A stretch of 64,000 nucleotides of DNA from Serratia plymuthica NBRC 102599 (GCF_001590925.1 NZ_BCTU01000003.1:124001-188000), one strand, 5' to 3'. Shown: positions 19,930-33,838, counted from the first letter of the stretch. Numbers and translations are program-made. The notes: a model not told the origin generated them from the sequence alone.

Positions 19930-20116
19930 CACTCATCACAGTTGGATACAGGCGGTGCCTCACTCCACGTGTCGCCCGATGCTTGATAAAGCCGCTTGCG
20001 CGTCTGTTATCGGTTTGGTTGGACGATAGGCACCATTTCTTTGGCATCATTCGGAGGCTTATGAGGCAAACTTCCGTCTAAATACGGGGCCGTCATAAAA
20101 AGTTGAATGAGCAACT
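19930..20116 (-). ncRNA. glmY: GlmY small RNA
   Basis: Reading leftward from 20116 the transcript starts AGTTGCTCATTCAACTTTTT, a 5' hairpin like those of GlmY and GlmZ. It continues through blocks shared with GlmZ: GCCTCATAAGCCTCCGAATGATGCC, split here as GCCTCATAAGC and CCGAATGATGCC, then GTGCCTATCGTCCA and GAGTGAGGCACCGCC. It lies between purL and glrK in the orientation of glrK, as in E. coli. GlmY titrates RapZ, protects GlmZ and so raises GlmS synthesis. The 3' end is approximate: I see a GATGAGTGTTCATC hairpin near 19924-19937 but no strong T run. Confidence 0.85.
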
Positions 20117-20127
20117 GGAGATAATAA

Positions 20128-20144
20128 TGCACTTTACATGCCAA
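20128..20144 (-). promoter_or_regulatory. Sigma54 promoter of glmY
   Basis: On the minus strand TTGGCATGTAAAGTGCA matches the -24/-12 pattern TGGCAC-N5-TTGCA. The -12 GC is 12-13 bases before the predicted GlmY 5' end, the expected spacing. Confidence 0.8.
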
Positions 20145-20250
20145 CTTTTCAACATATTTATTAACACATTGAATATATTGATAAATAAATAAAAATTCAG
20201 CCTATAAGCTCAAATTAACCTGCTATGGGTCGATTAAAAAATCATCACCC

Positions 20251-20363
20251 TGTCGCCAAAAACCGACAACTTAAGCCAATTAATTTTTCACCATTATAAA
20301 TCAATGAGTTAAGTGTCTCTTTTTAGAGACACGAAAAAGGTTCTCTGTCGCAAAATGCAGACA
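20251..20363. promoter_or_regulatory. Three GlrR operators upstream of glmY
   Basis: Three copies of TGTC-N10-GACA occur at 20251-20268, 20314-20331 and 20346-20363. All three have exactly ten spacer bases, matching the GlrR motif known from E. coli glmY. The middle copy is a near-perfect palindrome (GTGTCTCT TTTT AGAGACAC). They lie about 135-250 bases upstream of the transcript start, suitable for looping to a sigma54 promoter. The AT-rich spacer could hold IHF sites. Confidence 0.8.
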
Positions 20364-20391
20364 ACGGCAAACAGGCACCGGCGCAATAAGT

Positions 20392-20421
20392 AAAAAGGGA
20401 CGCAATCTCTTGCGCCCCTTT
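20392..20421 (-). terminator. purL terminator
   Basis: On the minus strand GAAAGGGGCGCAA, loop GAGA, TTGCGTCCCTTTTT forms a strong hairpin with a T run, about 20 bases after the purL stop. Confidence 0.85.
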
Positions 20422-20441
20422 CATTACCGCGTGGTAACCGC

Positions 20442-24332
<3,891 letters not shown>

Positions 24333-24428
24333 AATCAAAGTTCTCTCGTCTTCGAAGCAACTGACTTCAGCACTTCTTTGGGCGCAACAGGGGAAAACGC
24401 GCGCCATTATAGAGAATCTACGCCGCCG

Positions 24429-24444
24429 ACGAAACCGTTTGCGC
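24429..24444. promoter_or_regulatory. PurR operator of purL
   Basis: On the minus strand GCGCAAACGGTTTCGT matches the PurR consensus at nearly every position. It sits about 100 bases before purL, as expected for a gene of the PurR regulon. Confidence 0.75.
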
Positions 24445-24610
24445 AGCTATTATTGATAAAAGCTGTTCGCCCCCTCGAATTGTCATAACGTGTCAATAAA
24501 GTTGCACGCTGGCGTTTTGTTGCGCAAAATGCTCCCGCACTGGTGATTTAACCATAAGAAAAGACTGACCCTCGGTCACCGGCGCACCCGTACCACCACT
24601 GGATAACTAT

Positions 24611-26071
24611 TTGAAACGCCTAAAAATAAACTACATTCTCATCGGTGTTGTTACCTTGCTTCTGGCGCTCGCCCTGTGGCCCAATATTGCCTGGCGCGGC
24701 GGCCAGGGTGGGCAGCTCGAAGAGATCAAATCCCGTGGCGAGCTGCGTATCAGTACGCTGAACACGCCGCTAACCTATTTCACCACCAAGCAGGGGCCGG
24801 GTGGGCTCGACTACGAGCTGGCGAAACGCTTCGCCAATTACCTGGGCGTGAAGCTGGTGGTCATCCCGCATAACAATATCAATGACCTGTTTGACGATCT
24901 GGACGATGACGACACCGACCTGCTGGCCGCCGGCCTGATCTACAACCAGGATCGCCTCAGCCGCGCTCGCACCGGCCCGGCCTATTATTCCGTATCCCAA
25001 CAGTTGGTCTATCGCCTGGGCACCCCACGGCCAAAAACCTTTGCCGATATTAAAGGCAAGCTGGCGGTCGCCTCCGGTTCCGCGCACGTCAGCACGCTGA
25101 AACAGCTTAAGCAAAGTAAATTCCCGGACCTCAGTTGGGAAGCCTCCAGCGATTTGACCTCAAAAGAGCTGCTGGAACAGGTGGCCGACGGCAAACTGGA
25201 CTATACCCTGGGCGACTCTGTGACTATCGCCCTGCTGCAGCGCATCCACCCGCAACTGGCGGTTGCGTTCGACGTCACCGATGAAGAGCCGGTCACCTGG
25301 TATCTGAAGCGCGGCAACGACGACAGCCTGTATGCGGCGATGCTGGATTTCTATAGCCAGATGGTGGACGACGGCACACTGGCGCGGCTGGAAGAGAAGT
25401 ATCTCGGCCACGTCGGCAGTTTCGATTACGTCGATACCCGAACCTTTCTGTCAGCCATCGACTCGGTGCTGCCGACCTTCCGCTCGCTGTTTGAAAAATA
25501 CGCCAATGAGATCGACTGGAAATTGCTGGCGGCCATCGCCTATCAGGAATCGCACTGGAACCCGCAGGCAACCTCGCCCACCGGCGTGCGCGGCCTGATG
25601 ATGCTGACGCGGGCCACCGCCGACGGCCTGGGGGTCAACGATCGTCTGGATCCCGAGGAAAGCATTCAGGGCGGCGCACTTTACCTGCAGAGGTTAATGG
25701 CCAAGGTGCCCGACAGCGTGCCGGAAGACGAACGCATCTGGTTCTCGCTGGCGGCGTACAACATGGGCTGGGGCCATATGCTCGACGCCCGCAAGCTGAC
25801 CAAAATGCAAAAAGGCAACCCGGACAGCTGGGTGGACGTCAAACAACGCCTGCCGATGCTCAGCCAAAAACGTTATTACCCGCAGTTGACCTACGGCTAT
25901 GCGCGCGGACGCGAAGCTTATAACTACGTGGAAAACATTCGCCGCTATCAGGTCAGCCTGGTCGGCTATCTGCAAGAAAAAGAGAGGAAGGCGGCGCAGG
26001 AAGCGGCCGAACAGGCGGCGCTGGGGGAAGGCTATCCGGTCGTTATACCGGAACTGGCGCTTAACCACTAA
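24611..26071 (+). CDS. mltF: Membrane-bound lytic murein transglycosylase F
   Basis: The 486-residue protein has an N-terminal hydrophobic segment, an ABC-type solute-binding-like domain (residues 35-270) and a C-terminal SLT domain with catalytic Glu in [10 protein letters not shown] and the motif GLMMLT. It cleaves peptidoglycan with 1,6-anhydromuramic acid formation at the outer membrane. Start codon is TTG at 24611, the only start giving the full signal segment. It is divergent from purL, and its TAA abuts the convergent tadA stop with no gap. Confidence 0.95.
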   Translation: MKRLKINYILIGVVTLLLALALWPNIAWRGGQGGQLEEIKSRGELRISTLNTPLTYFTTKQGPGGLDYELAKRFANYLGVKLVVIPHNNINDLFDDLDDDDTDLLAAGLIYNQDRLSRARTGPAYYSVSQQLVYRLGTPRPKTFADIKGKLAVASGSAHVSTLKQLKQSKFPDLSWEASSDLTSKELLEQVADGKLDYTLGDSVTIALLQRIHPQLAVAFDVTDEEPVTWYLKRGNDDSLYAAMLDFYSQMVDDGTLARLEEKYLGHVGSFDYVDTRTFLSAIDSVLPTFRSLFEKYANEIDWKLLAAIAYQESHWNPQATSPTGVRGLMMLTRATADGLGVNDRLDPEESIQGGALYLQRLMAKVPDSVPEDERIWFSLAAYNMGWGHMLDARKLTKMQKGNPDSWVDVKQRLPMLSQKRYYPQLTYGYARGREAYNYVENIRRYQVSLVGYLQEKERKAAQEAAEQAALGEGYPVVIPELALNH

Positions 26072-26611
<540 letters not shown>

Positions 26612-26761
26612 TTATACACAGTAGGTGCGCTGCATGCTGCGCCCGCGTTAACCGGGGTGAATATATTCGCCCCTGCCGGCCGAGTGCGGAGCCGAACGCT
26701 GCGGCTTGAAATGCAACGGGTATATACTGAACGAATAGCGATGTTATCAGGGATAAGAAAC

Positions 26762-27814
26762 ATGAAATTCAGCAAGAAGAACGCTGCCGTGGTACGCAAA
26801 GCCCTGAACGGCTGGGTCGGCGAAGGCGCGCTGACGGTGCAACAGCAAGAACAGTTGTTGCAGCATGTGGAAGTCCAGCCTTTCGACTGGCGGCGGCTGG
26901 CGCGTTATGCCTTTCTCGCCGCACTGGCCTCGCTGGTCATTGCCATCACCAGCCTGTTCGCCGACAGCGATCTGTTGGACTGGCTGAGCGGCTTGTTCCG
27001 CTTCGATGCGCCGGTTCGCATGGCGATGGCCGGCATACTGGCCGCGCTGGCCTATACCTGGGCCTTGCGCCGTCGTCGCCGTCATCCGGAAAAACGCTAC
27101 GGTAATGAGGCCGCGCTGTTCATTGCCGTGCTCTTCACCGCCTGCGCTCTGTGGCAAATGGGCGTCTGGCTGGACAACGGCAGTGGCCGGGTTTCATTGC
27201 TGCTGATGTTCGCCGCTCTGCTTTACGGCCTGATTGGCTGGTTCAGCCGCTCCGGGCTGGTGTGGTGGTTTGCCCTGCTGTCGCTCGGCAACGCCTTCGG
27301 CGCCGAAACCGGTTACCTGTCCGGCTGGGGCGCTTACTGGCTGGGCATGAGCTTCCCGATTCGCTTTATCGCCTTCGGCGCAGCCCTGATCGCCGCAGCA
27401 TTGCTGCTGCAACCGCTGCTTGCACGGCGTGGGCTGGAGCGGGTTTCGCTGGCGATGGGGCTGCTGTATTTGTTTATCGCCCTGTGGCTGCTGTCGATCT
27501 TCGGCAATTACGGCGATCTTGACAGCTGGTATAGCGTGCGCCAGATCGAACTGTTCCACTGGAGCCTGCTGTTCGGCATCGCCGCCGCAGTGGTCATCTG
27601 GCTGGGGCTGAAACGTGATGACGCCATGCTGCGCGGATTCGGTCTGACCTTCCTGTGCATCAACCTTTATACCCGCTTCTTCGAGTTTTTCTGGGACAGC
27701 ATGCCCAAGGCAATTTTCTTTGTGGTGCTCGGTCTGAGCCTGTGGGCGCTGGGGCACTATGCGGAGAAAATATGGCAGTTGGGGCGCAAGCCGCACGATC
27801 TGACCGATGATTAA
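26762..27814 (+). CDS. DUF2157-type polytopic membrane protein
   Basis: The 350-residue protein begins MKFSKKNAAVVRKALNGWVG. It has a cytosolic N-terminal region up to about 45, then nine or ten hydrophobic segments (for example YAFLAALASLVIAITSLF and LVWWFALLSLGNAF). The N-terminal block resembles the DUF2157 domain; function is unknown. A much longer upstream open frame is probably fortuitous, because GATAAGAAAC immediately precedes this ATG and the upstream part lies antisense to tadA. It is convergent with pgpC and shares the hairpin at 27872-27898. Confidence 0.75.
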   Translation: MKFSKKNAAVVRKALNGWVGEGALTVQQQEQLLQHVEVQPFDWRRLARYAFLAALASLVIAITSLFADSDLLDWLSGLFRFDAPVRMAMAGILAALAYTWALRRRRRHPEKRYGNEAALFIAVLFTACALWQMGVWLDNGSGRVSLLLMFAALLYGLIGWFSRSGLVWWFALLSLGNAFGAETGYLSGWGAYWLGMSFPIRFIAFGAALIAAALLLQPLLARRGLERVSLAMGLLYLFIALWLLSIFGNYGDLDSWYSVRQIELFHWSLLFGIAAAVVIWLGLKRDDAMLRGFGLTFLCINLYTRFFEFFWDSMPKAIFFVVLGLSLWALGHYAEKIWQLGRKPHDLTDD

Positions 27815-27871
27815 GGCGTTATGGCTACCGTCCTTCACGCTGCAATTCGAAAAGCCGAGGGACTATAAACG

Positions 27872-27898
27872 GCAAAGGGCGGAAATCCGCCCCTTTGC
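27872..27898. terminator. Bidirectional terminator between DUF2157 gene and pgpC
   Basis: GCAAAGGGCGGA and TCCGCCCCTTTGC pair with a two-base loop immediately beyond the pgpC stop, in the gap of two convergent genes. Confidence 0.7.
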
Positions 27899-28555
27899 TT
27901 ACTCCAACTGCTGCAACTCACCCAGCTTGCTGACCCGCCAACGGTGCTCGCAGAAATACAGCAGCGGGTTGTCCTGCTTGCTGTCACTGTAACCGCTGTA
28001 CAACCTGAGCGGCGCGCCGAGACGCTGCTCCAGTTGCATCACTTTCTGGACGCCAAGACAGCGCATAGTCAACACCCAGCCGCCGTAACTGCGCACAATG
28101 CGGCTGCCGACCAGGCGCACCCGCGACAGGAAAGCGGAGTCCCGATAAACCTGCTCCACCAGCCGTTCCGGAGAACCGGTGATCAGCCACACCTGCGCAT
28201 CGTGCACATCGAGGTACTGACGCAGACGCATTTGCACCACCGGAAACGCCGTCACCTTATTGCGGAAATAGCTGACGAACTGCTGTTCCAGCGCCTTTAA
28301 CCTGGTCTCCGAACGGCCAAAGGTGATCGACCACAGCAAGACGCTCATCGGCCAACGCGCAGCGCGCCCCATTATCAACATCGCCAGCCCGACCACCGGC
28401 AACAGCGGCACCACCAACAGCAGATTAAGCGGCAGGTGACGCAGCAAGAAACGCAAGAAACTGCCAAACATGTCTTCCTGATGCAGCGTACCGTCCAGAT
28501 CAAAGAACACCACGCGGCGGCCTTCCACGGCCTCCTGGTTCTGTTTCTCGCTCAA
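27899..28555 (-). CDS. pgpC: Phosphatidylglycerophosphatase C
   Basis: The 218-residue HAD-family phosphatase has nucleophile motif FFDLDGTLH, motif II WLITGSPE and a late DSKQDNPLL acidic motif. A hydrophobic helix lies at about 42-62. It dephosphorylates phosphatidylglycerol phosphate at the inner membrane. In E. coli (yfhB) it sits in the same place between tadA and yfhH; here murPQ lie between pgpC and yfhH. Confidence 0.92.
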   Translation of the reverse strand: MSEKQNQEAVEGRRVVFFDLDGTLHQEDMFGSFLRFLLRHLPLNLLLVVPLLPVVGLAMLIMGRAARWPMSVLLWSITFGRSETRLKALEQQFVSYFRNKVTAFPVVQMRLRQYLDVHDAQVWLITGSPERLVEQVYRDSAFLSRVRLVGSRIVRSYGGWVLTMRCLGVQKVMQLEQRLGAPLRLYSGYSDSKQDNPLLYFCEHRWRVSKLGELQQLE

Positions 28556-28558
28556 ACG

Positions 28559-29929
28559 TTACTCCTCAGGATCGTTGAATCCCATTATCCAGGTGAAAAT
28601 AAATCCAGCCACAATCGTAATCACCATACCGGCCAGATACAACATCACCTTACCCGAGACAATGGTCAGCGCCAAAGGCAAACCTGAAATACCGAAGGTA
28701 ATCACCGTCGCCACTTTCCAGTAGCTGATCAGCGCGCCCCCCACCGCGCCGCCGAGGCAGGCGGCAATAAAAGGCTTACCCAGCGGCAAAGTCACACCGA
28801 AAATCAGCGGTTCGCCAATGCCGAGAATACCGACCGGCAGCGCCCCTTTGATCACCTTTTTCAGGCGCGCGTTGCGGGTTTTCATTAATACCGCCAATGC
28901 AGCCCCCACTTGCCCCACTCCCGCCATCGCCAGGATCGGCAGCAGCGGGTTGGAGCCGTGCGCCTGCACCAGCTCGACATGTATCGGCACCAATCCCTGA
29001 TGCAGACCGGACAGCACCAGCGGCAGGAACAACCCGGACAGTACCGCGCCCACCAGCAACCCGCCCTTGTCGATCGCCAGATTGGCACCGTGGGCGATGG
29101 CGTCCGAGATGTAGCCGCCGAGCGGTTGCAAAATCATAATCGCCAGCGACGCGGTCACCAACGTGGTCAACAGCGGATTGAGGATAAGCTCGATCGACTC
29201 CGGCAGCAGGTTGCGCAGACGTTTTTCCACCCAACACATCAGCGCCACCACCAGCAGCACCGCAATCACCCCGCCGCGCCCCGGCTGCAACGCCTCGCCG
29301 AACAGCGTAATCTGCGCCAGCGCCGGGCTGGAGAGAATGCCGGCCATCACGCCGCCCATCGCCTGCGAACCGCCAAACACCCGGGCGGCGTTGACTCCCA
29401 CCAAAATGTTCATGATGGCGAACACCGCGCTACCGAAAATCGCCAGCAACCCGAGCACGTTGGGGTAGTTAACCGCCAGCTCGCCGGCGATGTCGGGCCG
29501 CTTCAGCAGGTTGATGATGCCGGTAATCAGGCCCGAGGCAATGAACGCCGGTATCAGCGGGATAAAGACATCGGCCAGTTTTTTCAGTGCGCCACTCATC
29601 GGGGCTGCGTATTTCTGCTTGGCCTGCGCCTTGGTACGAGCGATATCATCACCGCCCGCCAGCACGGTGGGAGCAGCACCATTGAACAGCGAACGCATGG
29701 CGTCCACTACCTTGGCGGCGGCGCCCGGACCGACAATAAACTGATGCTGATCGCCCTGCTTGATATAGCCCTTAACGCCCGGCAACTGCTTGAGCGCCGG
29801 TAAATCCAGGCGCAGTTCGTCGCGGACTTCGACACGAACCCGCGTCATACAGTTCTCCAGCCTGAGGATATTCTCCTCGCCGCCAATCCCCGCCAGTATC
29901 TGTGTTGCCAGTGCCGTTGTCTTGTCCAT
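28559..29929 (-). CDS. murP: PTS N-acetylmuramic acid permease, EIIBC
   Basis: The protein is about 456 residues. The EIIB domain comes first, with phosphorylated Cys in LENCMTRVRV, followed by the EIIC membrane domain (from about residue 110) with around ten helices. It imports and phosphorylates MurNAc to MurNAc-6-phosphate, the substrate of the adjacent murQ. I use ATG 29929 rather than the in-frame TTG at 29941. It starts about 20 bases after murQ ends, giving a murQP operon for recycling cell-wall sugar. Confidence 0.92.
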   Translation of the reverse strand: MDKTTALATQILAGIGGEENILRLENCMTRVRVEVRDELRLDLPALKQLPGVKGYIKQGDQHQFIVGPGAAAKVVDAMRSLFNGAAPTVLAGGDDIARTKAQAKQKYAAPMSGALKKLADVFIPLIPAFIASGLITGIINLLKRPDIAGELAVNYPNVLGLLAIFGSAVFAIMNILVGVNAARVFGGSQAMGGVMAGILSSPALAQITLFGEALQPGRGGVIAVLLVVALMCWVEKRLRNLLPESIELILNPLLTTLVTASLAIMILQPLGGYISDAIAHGANLAIDKGGLLVGAVLSGLFLPLVLSGLHQGLVPIHVELVQAHGSNPLLPILAMAGVGQVGAALAVLMKTRNARLKKVIKGALPVGILGIGEPLIFGVTLPLGKPFIAACLGGAVGGALISYWKVATVITFGISGLPLALTIVSGKVMLYLAGMVITIVAGFIFTWIMGFNDPEE

Positions 29930-29948
29930 CGCCCGCCCCAAGTTTGGT

Positions 29949-30842
29949 TTAACGCGTCAATGCCGCACGCAAATAGCCGTCGTGCTGCTGCAAGCGACGC
30001 TGCGCTTCTTCAGCGCCAATACCGGCCAGAATCATCAGAATCGCCGGTTTGACTTCAAAACCGGTCTGCGTCAGAGCCGCCTCAGCCTGGTTGCGTTCGG
30101 CGCCGGTGGCTTCCACGACGATGCGGCAGGCGCGATCCACCAGTTTTACGTTGGTGGCTTTCACGTCCACCATCAGGTTCTGATATACCTTGCCCAGTTT
30201 GACCATCGCGCCGGTCGACAGCATGTTCAGCACCAGTTTTTGCGCGGTGCCGGATTTCATGCGCGTCGAGCCGGTCAACGCCTCCGGTCCCACTACCGGT
30301 GAAATCGCCACCTGCGCTTCGTGGGCGATGGGTGAATCCGGATTACAGGAAATCGCCGCCGTCGGGCACCCCAACTGACGCGCGTAGCGCAAGGCACCGA
30401 TCACATAAGGCGTACGCCCGGATGCCGCCAGCCCCACCACCATGTCGGTGGCCGTCAGCGTCAGCGCTTGCAAATCGGCCTCTCCCAGGGCTGCATCATC
30501 TTCTGCGCCTTCTACCGCCTTCAGCAGCGCGCCCGGGCCACCGGCTATCAGCCCAACAACCCTGCCATGCGGCACGCCGAAGGTGGGCGGGCATTCGGAG
30601 GCGTCAAGCACGCCAAGACGGCCGCTGGTACCCGCCCCCAGATAAATCAACCGGCCGCCGGCCTTCAACGCCGCCGCCGCCAGATCCACCGCCTCCGCGA
30701 TGGCCGGGAGCACTTTTTCAATCGCTTCCGGCACCTTGCGGTCTTCCCGGTTAAAGCAGCTCACCATCTCCAGCGTCGACATTTCATCCAGCCCCATGGT
30801 GGCTGGGTTACGGGTTTCAGATACCAATGCGCCTAGGTTCAT
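29949..30842 (-). CDS. murQ: N-acetylmuramic acid 6-phosphate etherase
   Basis: The 297-residue SIS-domain lyase contains [20 protein letters not shown] and LALTG-like late motifs. It removes the lactyl ether from MurNAc-6-P to give GlcNAc-6-P. It is the first gene of the murQP pair, preceded by an unusually long non-coding region (30843-31276). Confidence 0.95.
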   Translation of the reverse strand: MNLGALVSETRNPATMGLDEMSTLEMVSCFNREDRKVPEAIEKVLPAIAEAVDLAAAALKAGGRLIYLGAGTSGRLGVLDASECPPTFGVPHGRVVGLIAGGPGALLKAVEGAEDDAALGEADLQALTLTATDMVVGLAASGRTPYVIGALRYARQLGCPTAAISCNPDSPIAHEAQVAISPVVGPEALTGSTRMKSGTAQKLVLNMLSTGAMVKLGKVYQNLMVDVKATNVKLVDRACRIVVEATGAERNQAEAALTQTGFEVKPAILMILAGIGAEEAQRRLQQHDGYLRAALTR

Positions 30843-31276
30843 TTGTTTACCTTTGAATTTTTAATTCCAAACATAAAAACATTATTTGAATATTTTATTC
30901 ATTAAAGCGAGCACTATTTGCTATTTTAAAGACGAGCTCACAAAAAATTTTCACTGCGCGTTTTCGCCACCGGCGTGGCAGAATACCCGCTGGTTTCCAG
31001 GGAAATACGGGTTGTGCCCCATAGTTGCACGTGAGCACCGCTGGCGGTCATGTGAGTGCGCAACCAGGAACGAGTCGTGAGGTTTGGTGGGCCAAATAAG
31101 CGGCTCGTAACACAGGTGCGCATTCAAATGGCCTCAGCCCTTCGGGTCGCGCCCCAAAAGCCCGCACTCTGTGTTGTCGGGCTTAAACATAGGTCCGCTA
31201 TGCTTTGCACCCTCCGCCTTGATTACGGACTTTTGGGTCTGCGACGGTGCCACGATCAATTATGGGACACAACCTT
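30843..31276. other. Long structured intergenic region between murQ and yfhH
   Basis: The first 100 bases left of centre are AT-rich and probably hold the murQP promoter. The rest is GC-rich with short inverted repeats, such as AAGCCCG (31158-31164) with CGGGCTT (31178-31184). No convincing gene, known RNA or terminator could be assigned. Confidence 0.5.
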
Positions 31277-32125
31277 ATGAGTACCCTTCTTCGCATTCGT
31301 CAGATGTATCCGACGCTGGCTCAAAACGACCGCAAACTGGCGGATTTCCTGCTGCATAATGCTCAGCAAGCACGCCATCTCAGCTCGCAAAAGCTGGCAC
31401 AGTTGGCTGGAGTCAGTCAGTCGAGCGTGGTGAAATTTGCGCAGAAGATGGGCTACAAAGGCTTTCCTGCATTGAAGCTGGCGCTGAGCGAAACCCTGGC
31501 CCAGCCGCAGGCCGAGCCGGCGGTCACCGTGCATAACCGGATCCTCAGCAGCGATGCGCTGAAAACGGTCGGCGAAAAGCTGTTGGTGGAAAAGCAATCC
31601 GCGTTGCGCGCCACGCTGGATATCAATAGCGAAGAGCGTCTGCATCAGGCGTTGGATATGCTGCGCCAGGCGCGAAGGATCATTTTGGTGGGGATCGGTG
31701 CTTCCGGGTTGGTCGCCAAGGATTTCTCCTACAAGCTGCTGAAAATTGGCGTGATGGCGATAGCTGAGCCGGATATGCACATCCAACTGGCGGCAGTACA
31801 GGCACTGGACAAGCGGGATTTGCTGCTGGCGATCTCATTCAGCGGGGAACGGCGGGAAATCAACCTGGCGGCGGAGGAAGCCCGCCTGGCCGGGGCCAAG
31901 GTGCTGGCGCTGACCAGTTTCTCGCCGAACGGGCTGCAGCAACGCGCCGATCACTGCCTGTATACCATCGCAGAGGAACCCAATACCCGCAGCGCCGCTA
32001 TTTCTTCCAGCACCGCCCAGTTCGCCCTCACGGACCTGCTGTTCATGGCCTTGATTCAGCACGATCTCGATCATGCCCGCGACCGTATCAAACACAGCGA
32101 ACAGTTAGTGAAAAAACTGGTTTAG
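31277..32125 (+). CDS. yfhH: RpiR-family regulator YfhH
   Basis: The 282-residue protein has an N-terminal HTH_6 domain (QKLAQLAGVSQSSVVKFAQKMGYKGF) and a C-terminal SIS sugar-phosphate domain (ILVGIGASGLVAKDF). Its sequence, length, end (HSEQLVKKLV) and position before yfhL identify it as YfhH. It is a relative of MurR, and it diverges from murQP here, so control of murQP is plausible but inferred. I choose ATG 31277; an ATG at 31262 is also possible. Confidence 0.85.
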   Translation: MSTLLRIRQMYPTLAQNDRKLADFLLHNAQQARHLSSQKLAQLAGVSQSSVVKFAQKMGYKGFPALKLALSETLAQPQAEPAVTVHNRILSSDALKTVGEKLLVEKQSALRATLDINSEERLHQALDMLRQARRIILVGIGASGLVAKDFSYKLLKIGVMAIAEPDMHIQLAAVQALDKRDLLLAISFSGERREINLAAEEARLAGAKVLALTSFSPNGLQQRADHCLYTIAEEPNTRSAAISSSTAQFALTDLLFMALIQHDLDHARDRIKHSEQLVKKLV

Positions 32126-32178
32126 ACGTTATAATCCGCGCTGCGCAAAATACCCCTATTAATGATGAGAGATAAACC

Positions 32179-32439
32179 ATGGCCCTGCTAATCACACGCA
32201 AATGCATCAACTGCGATATGTGCGAGCCGGAATGCCCGAATCAGGCCATTTCGATGGGGGAGGATATCTACCAGATCGACACCGATCGCTGCACCGAGTG
32301 CGTTGGCCATTACGATATCCCAACCTGTCAGCAGGTATGCCCGATCGATAACACCATTGTGGTTAACCCGCAGCACCGTGAAAGTAACGAACAGCTGTGG
32401 GACAAGTTTGTGATGCTGCATCACGCCGATCGGCTGTAA
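32179..32439 (+). CDS. yfhL: 4Fe-4S ferredoxin YfhL
   Basis: The 86-residue protein has the first cluster motif CINCDMCEPECP. The second cluster motif is extended and ends PTCQQVCP, as in Allochromatium-type 2[4Fe-4S] ferredoxins. It is a low-potential electron carrier of unsettled partner. Start ATG follows GAGATAAACC. Confidence 0.95.
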   Translation: MALLITRKCINCDMCEPECPNQAISMGEDIYQIDTDRCTECVGHYDIPTCQQVCPIDNTIVVNPQHRESNEQLWDKFVMLHHADRL

Positions 32440-32454
32440 CCGCCACCTTCCGAT

Positions 32455-32637
32455 CGACAAGGGCGCCAACAGGCCCCCCTCAGACGGCTGACAAAGCCCG
32501 TTATTAGGGAGAGCGTGCCGAAGGGGTCGTAACGGCCTTGGCCGTCGGAGCGCCCCTCGGTGCGCTAGGCCCGGGTATCTCGGACTCAAAGACAACTTTG
32601 TCATCAACCTCAGGGCGCCAACAGGCGCCCTTTTGTT
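32455..32637. repeat. Structured non-coding block with duplicated GGGCGCCAACAGGC
   Basis: GGGCGCCAACAGGC occurs at 32461 and again at 32613. TGACAAAG (32489-32496) is inverted as CTTTGTCA (32596-32603), and internal hairpins such as ACGGCC-TT-GGCCGT lie between. The right copy, GGGCGCC AACA GGCGCCC TTTTGTTTT, forms the yfhL terminator. The rest is unexplained; it could be a genus-specific repeat or an untranslated RNA. Confidence 0.55.
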
Positions 32638-32638
32638 T
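32613..32638 (+). terminator. yfhL terminator
   Basis: GGGCGCC, loop AACA, GGCGCCC is followed by TTTTGTTTT, an intrinsic terminator downstream of yfhL and ahead of convergent acpS. Confidence 0.8.
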
Positions 32639-32654
32639 TACGGCCGATACCGCG

Positions 32655-33035
32655 TTACCCTTCGATAATTACCGTGGCGCAGGCATAACGGCGTTCATCC
32701 GCCAGCGAAACGTGGATGGCGGTAATGCCCATCTCCTGCGCCAGCTCGGCTGCGCGAGCATGCAGGCGAATGTTCGGCTTGCCGAGACCGTCATTGAACA
32801 CTTCAAACTGATTAAATGCCAGCCCGTTGCGGATGCCGGTACCGAAAGCCTTGGCAGCCGCTTCTTTCACCGCGAAGCGCTTGGCGAGAAAACGTACCGG
32901 CTGCTGATGCTGCTGATACACCTCCCACTCGGCCGCGCTCAGCACACGGCGTGCCAGGCGATCGCCGCTGCGCTCCACCACGGCTTCGATGCGCGCCATC
33001 TCAACGATGTCGGTACCCAGCCCCAGCACTGCCAT
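32655..33035 (-). CDS. acpS: Holo-[acyl-carrier-protein] synthase
   Basis: The 126-residue enzyme has the metal-binding [12 protein letters not shown] and [14 protein letters not shown] motifs. It transfers 4'-phosphopantetheine from CoA to the serine of acyl carrier protein. It overlaps pdxJ by one base. Confidence 0.97.
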   Translation of the reverse strand: MAVLGLGTDIVEMARIEAVVERSGDRLARRVLSAAEWEVYQQHQQPVRFLAKRFAVKEAAAKAFGTGIRNGLAFNQFEVFNDGLGKPNIRLHARAAELAQEMGITAIHVSLADERRYACATVIIEG

Positions 33036-33766
33036 TAGCGACGTGCTTCCCGCATCAGCAATTTCATGTCGGCAACCGCTGCCGGCAACCCACTCATTAC
33101 TGCCTGGCCGATAATGGCGTGCCCGATATTCAGTTCATACATCTCCGGCAACGCAGCTATCGGTTGAACATTATGGTAAGTCAGGCCATGACCGGCATTG
33201 ACCTTCAGGCCCTTGCCGGCGGCATAGGTAGCCGCGACCGCAATACGATGCAGCTCGGCCTTCACCGCCAGCTCGCCTGTGGCTTCGGCATAGGCGCCGG
33301 TATGGATTTCAATATAGGGAGCGCCAACCGCCACCGCCGCATCAATCTGGCGATGATCCGGGTCGATAAACAACGACACCAGAATGCCGGCCTGTGCCAG
33401 GCGCTCCACCGCCACGGCCATTTTGTCCTGTTGCCCTGCAACGTCCAGCCCACCTTCGGTGGTGACTTCTTCGCGCTTTTCCGGTACCAGACAACAAAAC
33501 TGCGGCTTCAATTCAATGGCGATATCCAACATTTCGTCGGTCACGGCCATTTCAAGATTCATGCGCGTCTGGATGGTTTGACGCAGAATACGCACGTCGC
33601 GATCGGTGATGTGGCGGCGGTCTTCACGCAGGTGCACGGTAATCCCGTCAGCCCCCGCCTGTTCGGCGATAAATGCCGCCTGAACCGGATCCGGATATTG
33701 GGTTCCGCGCGCGTTACGTAACGTGGCGATGTGATCGATATTAACGCCCAGCAGCAAATCAGCCAT
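33035..33766 (-). CDS. pdxJ: Pyridoxine 5'-phosphate synthase
   Basis: The 243-residue TIM barrel begins [18 protein letters not shown], with the catalytic His in [12 protein letters not shown]. It condenses 1-deoxyxylulose 5-phosphate with 3-amino-1-hydroxyacetone phosphate in vitamin B6 synthesis. The pdxJ-acpS pair is conserved in enterobacteria. Confidence 0.97.
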   Translation of the reverse strand: MADLLLGVNIDHIATLRNARGTQYPDPVQAAFIAEQAGADGITVHLREDRRHITDRDVRILRQTIQTRMNLEMAVTDEMLDIAIELKPQFCCLVPEKREEVTTEGGLDVAGQQDKMAVAVERLAQAGILVSLFIDPDHRQIDAAVAVGAPYIEIHTGAYAEATGELAVKAELHRIAVAATYAAGKGLKVNAGHGLTYHNVQPIAALPEMYELNIGHAIIGQAVMSGLPAAVADMKLLMREARR

Positions 33767-33838
33767 GACAACCCTCTAAAAACGATTTTCAGTGCCAGCA
33801 GTTTACACGCGGGCGCAGAGCCGCAAAAGGGGAAAAGG

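Noticed and set aside
19730-20050. Minus-strand frame of about 106 codons between glrK and purL
   Set aside because: It coincides with the GlmY RNA and the ERIC repeat, both recognised as non-coding.
20314-20331. Palindrome GTGTCTCTTTTTAGAGACAC as a terminator
   Set aside because: No T run follows on either strand, and its TGTC-N10-GACA form fits a GlrR operator better.
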